DNA of 64,000 nucleotides, taken from the NCBI GenBank assembly GCA_016185705.1, contig JACPMZ010000007.1, forward strand, positions 1 through 64,000, given 5' to 3'. Source of the DNA: Candidatus Woesearchaeota archaeon (GTDB lineage Archaea > Nanobdellota > Nanobdellia > Woesearchaeales > UBA10216). The notes below the pieces were generated by a model. It was given only the letters and a program-made list of their open reading frames with translations. It was not told the origin of the DNA and did no database searches. Shown one piece after another: positions 51,950 through 60,203 of this stretch. Position 1 is the first letter of the stretch. Every line of letters begins with the position of its first letter. A program made the position numbers and the translations under genes.

Positions 51950-52354
51950 ATGAACATCCAGGACGTGCAGAAAGTAAACAAATTAAGCAAATTACTGGTA
52001 GCGCACAACATTGCTGCAAGCCCTGAAGATGCGCAGCAGCAGGCAGAGGGCATGGTTAAGCAGAGCATGAGGATGCCTGTGCAAAGCCACGAAGAGAAAA
52101 TGGAGCAAATGATGCGCTCGCTTTCTGCTGAACTGCAAAATATTTCCAACAGACTCAGCAGAATAGACAAAAATTACGCGCAGCTGCAGGAAAAATTAGA
52201 GTCTTTCAAGCCAGCGGAGCCAAGCATGAACAGAATTATAAGCGAAAATGCATCCCCGGAAAGCAGCAGCACTATTAATAGCAATGAAAGCAAAGAAACA
52301 GCTCCTGAACAAAGCGTTGACCTTGAAAAGATATTCTACTACGGGAAAAAATGA
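51950..52354 (+). CDS. Cytoplasmic helical protein, first of a coupled pair
   Basis: A 134-residue soluble protein. Residues 5-38 (VQKVNKLSKLLVAHNIAASPEDAQQQAEGMV) resemble the start of the next gene (VDKLAKTLVSTGLAMNYAEALSKAREML). A coiled-coil centre and a Ser/Glu-rich linker follow, with a conserved-looking end DLEKIFYYGKK. TATA TCATTATATAG lies about 30 nt upstream. ATGA overlap with the next gene. Function unknown. Confidence 0.62.
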   Translation: MNIQDVQKVNKLSKLLVAHNIAASPEDAQQQAEGMVKQSMRMPVQSHEEKMEQMMRSLSAELQNISNRLSRIDKNYAQLQEKLESFKPAEPSMNRIISENASPESSSTINSNESKETAPEQSVDLEKIFYYGKK

Positions 52355-52593
52355 ATCAGGTTGACAAACTGGCAAAAACTCTTGTGAGCACCGGCCTGGC
52401 AATGAACTACGCTGAAGCGCTTTCCAAAGCCAGGGAAATGCTGAAGGTAAAAGAGCAAGCAGATGACATTACCAAGCTTCCAAAGATAGAGGAAATTGCA
52501 GAAGCAGGCGAAATGGAAAAAACGCTCAAAGAACTTGTGGAAGAAGACGCTGAAAAAATTTATAATAAAAAACCAACTTCTAACTCCAGATAA
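52351..52593 (+). CDS. Cytoplasmic helical protein, second of a coupled pair
   Basis: An 80-residue acidic helical protein whose N-terminal 35 residues are paralogous to those of the preceding gene. The fold may be a short three-helix UBA-like bundle. It precedes the surface-protein promoter. I reject the track's reading of this region as the start of the next ORF (52496). Confidence 0.6.
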   Translation: MNQVDKLAKTLVSTGLAMNYAEALSKAREMLKVKEQADDITKLPKIEEIAEAGEMEKTLKELVEEDAEKIYNKKPTSNSR

Positions 52594-52629
52594 GGCGCAA
52601 GTTGCCACGCCGTCGGCACTCGCAGCCCT

Positions 52630-52711
52630 AAACGAAAGATTTATATACTACTTGAGAGAAACAAAATTAAATAGTAACTTTCAAATAATAAATAACAAAT
52701 CGGGGGTAGGC
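52630..52711 (+). promoter_or_regulatory. Strong promoter and leader of the surface-protein gene
   Basis: AACGAAAGATTTATATACTAC contains BRE and TATA elements nearly identical to those of the main pilin gene (19796). The box ends at 52649, leaving a leader of about 40 nt with GGGGGTAGG before the ATG. Confidence 0.7.
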
Positions 52712-54532
52712 ATGATGAAAATAATCAGGTTCGCAGCAGTATTCTTGTTAATGGCAGTAGGGCTTGCACTCACTGCTTATGCGCAGGCAGCGCAGCCGGT
52801 TCTGAATGACATTTCTCCCAAGACAGTTGCTGAGGGCCAGAAGCTGGCATTTACAATTTCTTCAAACGAAGCTGACTTTCCTGATGCAGCAGCTCCAGTT
52901 AATTTTAAAATGTGTGATGAAACTTCAACCACTGGTTGCGTTCCGCAGGCATCGCCTCTGACTATCGGCTCCACCCAGGCAACCCTGGTTAACACAACCA
53001 AGACAACTGCCAATTTTGAGTGGACTCCGGGAGCAACCCAGGCAGGCGTGTACAAGATAAGGTTCAGTGCGCAGGACGGGAATAGTATTGATTTCAAGAT
53101 AGTAACCATAACTGTTAATGACGCTGTTCCTGCAATTGAATCTGCCGGAACAATCAGCTTAGGAAGCGCCAGCCAGGCAAGAAGCAACCCGAACCACGAT
53201 GACGAGCGCGACAGGGAAGTCAACGACACTGAAAAGATAAAGATAAAGAATGCAGGGATTGAAAAAATAACAGGCATTACAGTCACAGTAACCCCAAGGA
53301 CAGGATTCTCAGCCAGCGACTTCAAAAACAGGGTTACAGTTGCAGGCGGCCTAACTGAGCTTGAGCCAGGCCAGGAGGTTGATGTTGAGCTTGAAATGAG
53401 AATTCCGCAGTCACTTGACGCAGTGGATGAAAACGGCAACCCGACAGCATTCCTTGTTGCAGACATGACAATCACTGCATTCAGGACAGAATCCGGAAAG
53501 ACAACTGAGCAGGTATCAAAAACAATACAGGTAACCATGCAGGCCGAAAACCAGCTTGAAATCAAGGATGCAAGAATAAGGTTTAACGGCGACTCAGAAG
53601 GACTGAAGGATGATGACAATGTGAAGGATGTAAGGCCCGGCCACGAAGTAGTCATGGAATTTGAAGTTGAAAGCCAATTCAAGGACAAGGAAGATGTTCA
53701 AATAGAAAACATAGAGCTCAGAGTGGAGAGCGACAACGACCTGAATGTTGACGAAGACGTTGACGTAAACGACCTTGACCCTGAGGACACAGACACAGTA
53801 GAGATTGAGTTTGACATTGACGATGATGTGGACAAGGGGGATGAGGGCCTGACAATCACTCTTATGGGCGAAGACGAGTTCGGCGCAAGGCACGGCGAAT
53901 CATGGGCGGTCATTCTCGAGATAGAGAGGGAAGACCACGAAATTGACATAAGAAGCATAGCCCTGACGCCTGAAACTGTCTCATGCGAAACAGATGCAGA
54001 GCTTTCTGTCGAGATAAGAAACACAGGAAGAAGGGATGAAAGGGAAACATTCATCAGGGTGAACAGCCCGGACCTCCAGTACGGCAGGATAAGCGATGAG
54101 ATAGAGCTTGATGAGGACGATGAGGTTACGAGAACATTCGTTGTTCCGGTGCCAGAAGGGCTGGCTCCAGGAAATTACAGAATCCAGGTTGAAACATACT
54201 ACAACACAAACAGCAAGAGCATGTCAGACGGCCTATTGCTTAAGAAAGCTGCATGCGGCACAGATGTTGCTGAAGTGCCGGAGCAGCCGCCTGAGCCGCC
54301 TGCACCTGCAGATGAAGTAGTAGTAATAACCACGCCTCCAACTACACCTCCAGCAGCAGGCATACAGCCGCCTCCTGTTACGGATATTACGGGCGGGGCT
54401 GTAACAGCACCACCAATAACAGAGCAGAAGAGCTTCCTGGAAAGCAACGGACTGATATTGCTGCTGGCGCTTGCCTACATAGTTGTATTGGGCGGCGGGG
54501 CAATAGTTGCCGCAAAACTGCTCAGGAAATAA
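52712..54532 (+). CDS. Acidic cell-surface (S-layer-like) protein
   Basis: A 606-residue protein with a Sec signal (FAAVFLLMAVGLALTAYAQA), an N-terminal Ig/cadherin-like domain (NFEWTPGATQAGVYKIRFSAQD), several CARDB-like beta-sandwich repeats (IKNAGIEKITGITVTV; VEIRNTGRRDERETFIRV; LAPGNYRIQVETYY), a Pro/Thr-rich stalk and a C-terminal membrane helix (ILLLALAYIVVLGGGAIVAA). It is very rich in Asp and Glu. Signal, stalk and anchor fit an S-layer or major envelope protein, as does the strong promoter. Start is ATG 52712 or 52715; a T-run follows the stop. Confidence 0.8.
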   Translation: MMKIIRFAAVFLLMAVGLALTAYAQAAQPVLNDISPKTVAEGQKLAFTISSNEADFPDAAAPVNFKMCDETSTTGCVPQASPLTIGSTQATLVNTTKTTANFEWTPGATQAGVYKIRFSAQDGNSIDFKIVTITVNDAVPAIESAGTISLGSASQARSNPNHDDERDREVNDTEKIKIKNAGIEKITGITVTVTPRTGFSASDFKNRVTVAGGLTELEPGQEVDVELEMRIPQSLDAVDENGNPTAFLVADMTITAFRTESGKTTEQVSKTIQVTMQAENQLEIKDARIRFNGDSEGLKDDDNVKDVRPGHEVVMEFEVESQFKDKEDVQIENIELRVESDNDLNVDEDVDVNDLDPEDTDTVEIEFDIDDDVDKGDEGLTITLMGEDEFGARHGESWAVILEIEREDHEIDIRSIALTPETVSCETDAELSVEIRNTGRRDERETFIRVNSPDLQYGRISDEIELDEDDEVTRTFVVPVPEGLAPGNYRIQVETYYNTNSKSMSDGLLLKKAACGTDVAEVPEQPPEPPAPADEVVVITTPPTTPPAAGIQPPPVTDITGGAVTAPPITEQKSFLESNGLILLLALAYIVVLGGGAIVAAKLLRK

Positions 54533-54579
54533 GCAGTTTTCTTTGTTTTTTTTATCTTCATGTTTTTTTAGGATGCGCA

Positions 54580-54828
54580 ATGATAAAAGACTATGTTTTT
54601 GCAGAAGCTCAGGCAAGGGCCGGAGAAGCTGGAAAAGAATTACAGGGACTTCAAACAAGGGTTGAAGCGCTTCAGGCAGAAATAGATACTGGTTTTTTAT
54701 TTGTACAACACAAAGAGCAGCAGCAGGCTTTTATTGACGGAAAAAAGGAGGAGTTGCGTGAACTTCAGAAAAGCTTAAAGCAATTGCTGGATTCTCAGGA
54801 CGAGGGGAAGCCGGGCAAATATAACTGA
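54580..54828 (+). CDS. Small coiled-coil protein
   Basis: An 82-residue protein, almost entirely coiled-coil (AGKELQGLQTRVEALQAEI; KKEELRELQKSLKQLLDSQ). No family is recognised. It lies 47 nt after the surface-protein gene, past a T-rich run, so it may have its own transcript. It is convergent with the NTase-HEPN gene. Confidence 0.55.
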   Translation: MIKDYVFAEAQARAGEAGKELQGLQTRVEALQAEIDTGFLFVQHKEQQQAFIDGKKEELRELQKSLKQLLDSQDEGKPGKYN

Positions 54829-54833
54829 CTGCC

Positions 54834-55637
54834 TCACTTCTTATTGATGAACTCATCCATCTTGCTTACAAATGCCTGCGCATCCTTCAGGTAAAGGTCA
54901 TAGTGCTTTCCGGGAATGTCCCTTATCTGCCTGTAAAGAATCTGCTTCTGCAAGTTGTAGAATTTCCTCATGATGTCTGAGTACCTCTTCTCAATGTGCC
55001 TCGGCCTGACAAGCTTTTCGTCAAGAATATCGGCAACCTTTTCCGGGCTTGGCGGCACCTCGCCAATCTTCATCAGCGCAGCATGCGCAGAATCTATGAC
55101 AGCCCAGTACAGGTCAATGACTGCCTGCATGACATGCCACCTTGAGTTGTGGATGGTGCGGGGAGCCCTTGCAAAATAAGTCCAGACAGACTCAGGGCTT
55201 GGCCTTATTCTGCCCCGGACAAGCAGGGCATGCAGGGGATCAAAAAAACCAGTGTCAAGCAGGGCAGTGCCATCCCGCAAAATGTTCATGCCAACAGGGT
55301 CGCCTGCCCGGATATATTCCCAGAAAGTCGTGAGCTTGATTGTGGTGACGTGCAGCCGCGTGCTTATCCTGGAAATAAGCTGCTCTATGATGATGCGGTA
55401 GGTGCTGACGATTTCCTGAGTCAGCGTAATTGTGATGTCATCGAAAACAATCAGTATGTCAATATCACCCTTCCCTGAGCTTTCCCTTCTTGCAGCGCTT
55501 CCGAACAGGATAAGCGCCTTGACCATATCCCCGAATTCGCCATGCACATTCTTCGCAAAATCATACGCCAGGGAGAGCTCATCCTTGCTGTAATTCCTGA
55601 TATTAGGATTAGCCCTCTTTTCAATATTAAACTCCAT
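54834..55637 (-). CDS. Nucleotidyltransferase-HEPN fusion protein (MNT/HEPN type)
   Basis: A 267-residue protein. The N-terminal NTase domain has ALILFGSAARRESSGKGDIDILIVFDD, the GS-x9-11-DxD motif of minimal nucleotidyltransferases. The C-terminal half (from about 150) is helical and HEPN-like (ARAPRTIHNSRWHVMQAVIDLYWAVIDSAHAALMKIG). MNT and HEPN domains usually form toxin-antitoxin pairs as separate proteins; here they are fused, and a fusion could regulate itself. The canonical HEPN RNase R-x4-6-H is not clear. TATA lies next to MITE copy A3. Confidence 0.78.
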   Translation of the reverse strand: MEFNIEKRANPNIRNYSKDELSLAYDFAKNVHGEFGDMVKALILFGSAARRESSGKGDIDILIVFDDITITLTQEIVSTYRIIIEQLISRISTRLHVTTIKLTTFWEYIRAGDPVGMNILRDGTALLDTGFFDPLHALLVRGRIRPSPESVWTYFARAPRTIHNSRWHVMQAVIDLYWAVIDSAHAALMKIGEVPPSPEKVADILDEKLVRPRHIEKRYSDIMRKFYNLQKQILYRQIRDIPGKHYDLYLKDAQAFVSKMDEFINKK

Positions 55638-55691
55638 CCTCTTTCGCCCCTTCTACTGTTGATAGCGGTATTTAAAAAAGTATCGCTGAGG

Positions 55692-55930
55692 CGGCGCCAT
55701 TGAAATGTCCGCTTATTTTCTCCTTTGCGCATCGCCTTTCCCAACTTTCACTCTCCCTTATCCTGATAGGGAGAGTGAAAGTCGGGAAACCGGACTGACA
55801 ACAAGGTTGGGTGAATGCAGCTTTTCAATAGGGCCGCCGTGGCGGTACGGTAGTAATTTCAGCTGCCCAGCGCCTGCGCTTCCGCATCTGTCAGTGCGCG
55901 GTCGTAGATTACTACCTCATCTATCAGGCC
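55692..55930 (-). repeat. 3' duplication of the LamG locus, copy B, with family A element A3
   Basis: Reverse complement of 15731-15969 over an identical 239 bp. Element A3 (55692-55839, 148 bp) has the ends CGGCGCCATTGAAATGTCCGC and GCAGCTTTTCAATAGGGCCGCCG and hairpin 55737-55789. Relative to the flanks, the hairpin loop (TTATCCTGATA in copy A) is reversed to TATCAGGATAA here. Confidence 0.88.
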
Positions 55931-58153
55931 GCTGAAATATGTTGAGGCTGACCTTCCTATCCGCAGAGACGCTGAAGTGTCTTCCATGCTGCCTGTGGAT
56001 GGACCAGCTGCTTCCTGATTCCCATTTATAAAAAGCCTGATGTTATTCGCATCATACGTTCCTATTGCGCTTGCCCATACGCCTGCTGTCGCAGCTGTTA
56101 CAGAGTCTTTTCCTGTCCCCGCGCCACCAGCCCACCTCTCAAACCTGTATTTGGTTGCATCATTAGACAGCAGCACAGCATAGCCGTCCCTGACAGCTGC
56201 CTCATCATCTTTAGCAAGCAATCTTGCATAGCTCGGGTTGCCCGAGCTTGGATTTGCCCACAGCGACAGCGAATAAGGACTTGTGCCCGGAAAATCCAGA
56301 ACATCCCCAAGCATTACATACTCGCTGTTCGCACTTTTGAGCTGCAGCGCACCGCCTTTCTGACCCTGCACGATGAATCTTGTATCAGTTGCCTTCGTCG
56401 GCCCTGTTCCTGACAGGTGTTCAAATGAGTATGACGCTACAACGTCTTTCAGCGGGTATTTGTTCATGTCCTGCTGCACCTGAGACTGGCTTAATGCAGT
56501 GCCATAAACGCGGAACTCATCTATCTCGCCCGGGAAATGGCTGAAGCCGCCTGTTACTGGAATAGCGTATTTTGCACCAACGTAAGATTCCACAGCGCGC
56601 CTTTCTGAATCAGATAGCAATTTATTGTATATTGCAATTTCAGCTATATGACCTGTCCAGAAATGAGACCAATCATCTCTGGACCCTACATATAGAGTGT
56701 TGGGTTTGGTCGGTTCTGTTAGTGCTGCATCTGTTGCTACACTGACTGCATCAACATACAGTCTTATTTCACCGTCATCTCCTGCTGATACGTAATCATC
56801 CACTTTTCCGGTAAATATGTGCCAATTAGTATTTACAGAATTATCGGGTGCAAACGCATCTCCTCCTACACCATACGCCCGAACAGCCCATTTGTTACCA
56901 TTGTTCCAGCGGTAAAGTGCCCAGCCGTCAATGGGATCGTCTGGATCTGTTGACAACATTGCCCTGTCAGGGCCGCTTGCGCTCTTCGCTACTACTATTA
57001 TCGTCTTGTCCCCTGCAGGGAAGTTTACCGAACTCCAGAGGTGATCATTACCATCAAAGTATATTGCGGGTTTTCCATTGACGTAGTTGTCAACCCAGAG
57101 CGGCTCAGCGCCCACATTTGGCGGTGCAACATCATAGGTGCCGGCAGTTGTTTGATCCTCCCATAAAGTTACTCTGTTTACGCCGGTTTTTGTTATACCT
57201 GCGTCAGCCCTCAGCCACAACTGCAAACCGCTTACATCATCAGGCTCCAAAATCGGACCTCCTATCGCTACATCATTCCCATTTACCATGTAATGCACAT
57301 TTGTGTACGCCTGAGGATTTCCGTTTACGTACTGCGTGGCGCCTGCGGTTGCATAATGCTTCCATCCGCTGCCGTCATCTGCCCTGTAAGCGTAAGTTGT
57401 TTTTGTGCCTGCAATAGTTGCGCGGACAGCGTCATTCACTCCGTCAAAGCTCAGAGCGTTTCCATAACCTGCCTGGCCTGCCAGTGACGCCGGGCAGCTT
57501 CCTGCCCCTGCTGCGCATGTTCCGTCGCCAAGCGTGGCATCCAGGTTCACGCTGCTAAAAAATGTTCCGTCGTAGCTTCCGGCAGAATCTATTATAATGC
57601 GGCCATTGGACAGGTCGTCAAAAGCCCAGTGAGCAACTGCGCCTGTCACGCCGCCGCCAACGCCTCCGCTGACTGCCCCGCCAAACTTGGCAACCATTTC
57701 CCCAACCATCTGCTGGTCAATGCCTGAACCGGCATAAAAATAAGTTATTTTAACTGCATACTTGTTCTTGCCCTTCCCCCCAACATGGCTGCACCCAACA
57801 GGGTCATCAGCATATATTGTCTGCTCCTCCCCGTTTTTTATCTGAATGTTCACATTGGCAGTGCATTCTCCCAGCAGCGCCTCGGAAGTAAATGTCACGC
57901 TCTTAACTGTCAAATCCCTGCCGCCAACGTTTTCAAGCGCAATGCCTGCCACGTCTTCCCCTGCTGTGCCGCCGTCGCAATTGAAAGGAAGCGTTACAGC
58001 GCACCTTTCAGGAGCAAAATTGCTCGGGCTCAAAAAGCCGAAATAAGCCGAAGCAGAAATCACTATCACCACCACCATTATTGCCCAGCCGTAATTGAGC
58101 AGGAATTCCATCGCTGCCTGCGCTTTATTGTGCATATTGTGCAAGTTCGACAC
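55859..58153 (-). CDS. Class III prepilin fused to LamG-like domains (copy B)
   Basis: A 764-residue partner of the 13613 gene. The first ~185 residues (class III signal KAQAAMEFLLNYGWAIMVVVIV, pilin head, Gly-rich linker) and the last ~24 (DEVVIYDRALTDAEAQALGS) are nearly identical to copy A. The middle is different: a region with LQLWLRADAGITKTG and LWEDQTTAGTYDV, then FSHFPGEIDEFRVYGTALSQSQ and a final LamG unit (YSFEHLSG, YSLSLWANPSSG). I start at GTG 58153, the equivalent of GTG 13613; GTG 58159 and ATG 58135 are alternatives. Confidence 0.88.
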   Translation of the reverse strand: MSNLHNMHNKAQAAMEFLLNYGWAIMVVVIVISASAYFGFLSPSNFAPERCAVTLPFNCDGGTAGEDVAGIALENVGGRDLTVKSVTFTSEALLGECTANVNIQIKNGEEQTIYADDPVGCSHVGGKGKNKYAVKITYFYAGSGIDQQMVGEMVAKFGGAVSGGVGGGVTGAVAHWAFDDLSNGRIIIDSAGSYDGTFFSSVNLDATLGDGTCAAGAGSCPASLAGQAGYGNALSFDGVNDAVRATIAGTKTTYAYRADDGSGWKHYATAGATQYVNGNPQAYTNVHYMVNGNDVAIGGPILEPDDVSGLQLWLRADAGITKTGVNRVTLWEDQTTAGTYDVAPPNVGAEPLWVDNYVNGKPAIYFDGNDHLWSSVNFPAGDKTIIVVAKSASGPDRAMLSTDPDDPIDGWALYRWNNGNKWAVRAYGVGGDAFAPDNSVNTNWHIFTGKVDDYVSAGDDGEIRLYVDAVSVATDAALTEPTKPNTLYVGSRDDWSHFWTGHIAEIAIYNKLLSDSERRAVESYVGAKYAIPVTGGFSHFPGEIDEFRVYGTALSQSQVQQDMNKYPLKDVVASYSFEHLSGTGPTKATDTRFIVQGQKGGALQLKSANSEYVMLGDVLDFPGTSPYSLSLWANPSSGNPSYARLLAKDDEAAVRDGYAVLLSNDATKYRFERWAGGAGTGKDSVTAATAGVWASAIGTYDANNIRLFINGNQEAAGPSTGSMEDTSASLRIGRSASTYFSGLIDEVVIYDRALTDAEAQALGS

Positions 58154-58191
58154 CAGCACTTTTAGCGGTTTTTTGCTTTATATTACTTTCT
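57611..58191 (-). repeat. 5' duplication of the LamG locus, copy B
   Basis: 581 bp nearly identical to the reverse complement of 13575-14146, including the TATA region (AAAGTAATATAAAGC). The length difference is a 9-bp partial tandem duplication (CACAATATG CACAATAAA) near the start. Confidence 0.9.
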
Positions 58192-58506
58192 GTTATCGTG
58201 CTTATTGTTCAATCCGGGCGGGTACTGTTCGGCGTTTGACAGCAGCGGCAGTGCTGGCAGCGCAGATGCAGCAGCTTAGCGCCGCAGCAGTCGCAGCCGC
58301 TACTGCTGCGTATTATCGTTTGCTTAAAGTATTCAGCAGCAGCCGGAAACTTAACAACACGCAGAAGAGTCCACATTGATAAATCATTTGTTTTGGCATT
58401 AATAGATTGATGAACAGAATAAAGTCATTACACTGTCAGACTATGACCATCACAACAAGAACAAAATATGAAAGTATTTTAAACAGACGCATGCACTTGA
58501 ATTGCT
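58192..58506. other. Divergent intergenic region with promoter of the peptidase operon
   Basis: This gap holds no gene that I can support. A GC-rich CAG-rich stretch (58240-58310) is followed by an AT-rich part with GTATTTTAAACAG (58473-58485), a likely TATA box about 25-30 nt before the ATG at 58507. Confidence 0.4.
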
Positions 58507-59541
58507 ATGTATTCAGCTATTGGCAGCGGCTATAGCAGCCATGTGCCATACGGAAGCTTGGAAAACATAGTGATGTATTCCGCAGAGCCGCAGCCGCACA
58601 TAGCTGGGCAGCCGCGGCTTTACAGCACATGCGCGTATGATTCCTATAAAACAGTGGCGGACGAGCAGCCTACTGCATTCTTAAACCCGCAGCGTCCCGC
58701 CACTCCGCTGGTAGGGCAGTCATCCGAGCTAATGGAGCCAATAAGAGAAGCGTTCCAGCTTACAACAGGGCAGCAGCTGCCGGAGGGCATCATAATAACA
58801 ATAGCTGCACGGGAAGAATTAGTGCAGAAGCACATTGCCTTCCTAAGCAGCTCAGTAGTCGGACTGTCAATTCCGGAAACGCAGGAAGTCTTTGCCGCAG
58901 CCGGAAACATGGACGAAGTAATGCTTACAATCGGCCACGAGCTTGGCCACGTAATAAGGAAGCAGGCGAGGACTGCCCAGGAGGAGGAAGCAAAGGCGTT
59001 TGCGTTTGAAGCAGCATGGGCAAAAGCCATATTTGAGCACGACATAGCAGGGCTGCGCAACAGCATAAACGCAGCAGCGCTGAGCCCGGCAAAAAACGGA
59101 CTGCACGACACTGCCTTTAACTTTGTAAAAAACAACGCAGGCATTGAGCCGATGCAGCTGTTTAATTCCATCAGCGACGGCAGCATAACTGCAGCACAGG
59201 TAGCAGAAGGGATGCAGCTGCCATTCTATTCAATCCGCAGGCAAAACAGGACAAAGCTGTACGGCGGCTACCTCAACAAAAGCCGCGTGCAGAATTTTCC
59301 GCCGCCGCACAGCTTCTTCTGGGCAGACCTTGGCAGGGGAATATACGGGATGTACGTTCCCTCCACCGCGATAACTACACTGAACGAGCAGCTGCTCAGA
59401 AAGGACATTGAGCAGCTCCACAAAACAATGGGGCACGAATACAGCCTGCACCATGTCATGGGGCTGCCAGACGGGTATGTTGCTGAGGCGCTGGAAGAAG
59501 CGATGTTCTGGACGTCTGATGATGAAGGGCATTCAAAATGA
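58507..59541 (+). CDS. HExxH zinc metallopeptidase-like protein
   Basis: A 344-residue protein. IGHELGHVIRKQARTAQEEEAKAFAFE carries HELGH and a downstream Glu-rich helix (EEEAKAF) of the gluzincin type. The N-terminal 80 residues are Tyr/Pro-rich and probably disordered. There is no signal peptide. It overlaps the HAD gene by 4 nt, so the two are co-expressed. The substrate is unknown. Confidence 0.75.
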   Translation: MYSAIGSGYSSHVPYGSLENIVMYSAEPQPHIAGQPRLYSTCAYDSYKTVADEQPTAFLNPQRPATPLVGQSSELMEPIREAFQLTTGQQLPEGIIITIAAREELVQKHIAFLSSSVVGLSIPETQEVFAAAGNMDEVMLTIGHELGHVIRKQARTAQEEEAKAFAFEAAWAKAIFEHDIAGLRNSINAAALSPAKNGLHDTAFNFVKNNAGIEPMQLFNSISDGSITAAQVAEGMQLPFYSIRRQNRTKLYGGYLNKSRVQNFPPPHSFFWADLGRGIYGMYVPSTAITTLNEQLLRKDIEQLHKTMGHEYSLHHVMGLPDGYVAEALEEAMFWTSDDEGHSK

Positions 59542-60203
59542 TAAAAGCAGTGCTGTTTGATTTGGACAACACGCTTATAGATTTCATGCGCATCAAAAAA
59601 GCGTCTGTAAATGCGGCGATAAACGCCATGCTCAAGGCAGGCCTTAAGATGAGCAGGAAAGAAGCGCACAGAAAGCTGTACGAGATGTACTGGCGCATCG
59701 GCATTGAGCACCAAAAAATATTCCAGAATTTCCTCACTAAAATGCTCGGAAGGATTGACTACAGGATTCTGGCAGCAGGCATAGTCGCATACAGAAAAGC
59801 CCAGTCAGAAGTGCTGAAGCCCTACACCAATGTCGTGCCAACACTGAAAAATCTGAAAAGGCAGGGAATAAAGCTGGCCATAATCTCAGATGCGCCGCGG
59901 CTGAAAGCGTGGATTCGGCTGACTGAGATTGAGCTGCAGGACTATTTTGACGTGGTTGTAGCATACGACGACACCAAACAATACAAGCCGCATAAAGCGC
60001 CGTTCCTGGCAGCGCTGAAACAGCTCAAAATTGCGCCTGAAAACTGCCTGATGGTTGGCGACAGGCCTGAACGCGACATACAGGGCGCAAAAGAGCTTGG
60101 AATGAAAACAGCTTTTGCAAAGTACGGCGCTGCAAAAGACTTAAAAAGCCAGGCAGACTATGAGCTGGGCAGCATAGAAGAGGTGCTTATCGTAGTAAAA
60201 TGA
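59538..60203 (+). CDS. HAD-superfamily phosphatase
   Basis: A 221-residue HAD hydrolase: motif I VLFDLDNTLIDF, motif II LAIISDAPR, motif III Lys in YKPHKAPF, motif IV MVGDRPERDIQGAKELGM. A helical cap (about 15-85) makes it type C1. The substrate is probably a small phosphorylated metabolite. ATGA overlaps at both ends place it in an operon with the peptidase and a secreted protein. Confidence 0.88.
   Translation: MIKAVLFDLDNTLIDFMRIKKASVNAAINAMLKAGLKMSRKEAHRKLYEMYWRIGIEHQKIFQNFLTKMLGRIDYRILAAGIVAYRKAQSEVLKPYTNVVPTLKNLKRQGIKLAIISDAPRLKAWIRLTEIELQDYFDVVVAYDDTKQYKPHKAPFLAALKQLKIAPENCLMVGDRPERDIQGAKELGMKTAFAKYGAAKDLKSQADYELGSIEEVLIVVK

Noticed and set aside
52496-52711. N-terminal extension of the 678-aa surface-protein ORF
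   Set aside because: It runs through the promoter and overlaps the upstream gene in another frame; the Sec signal begins at 52712.
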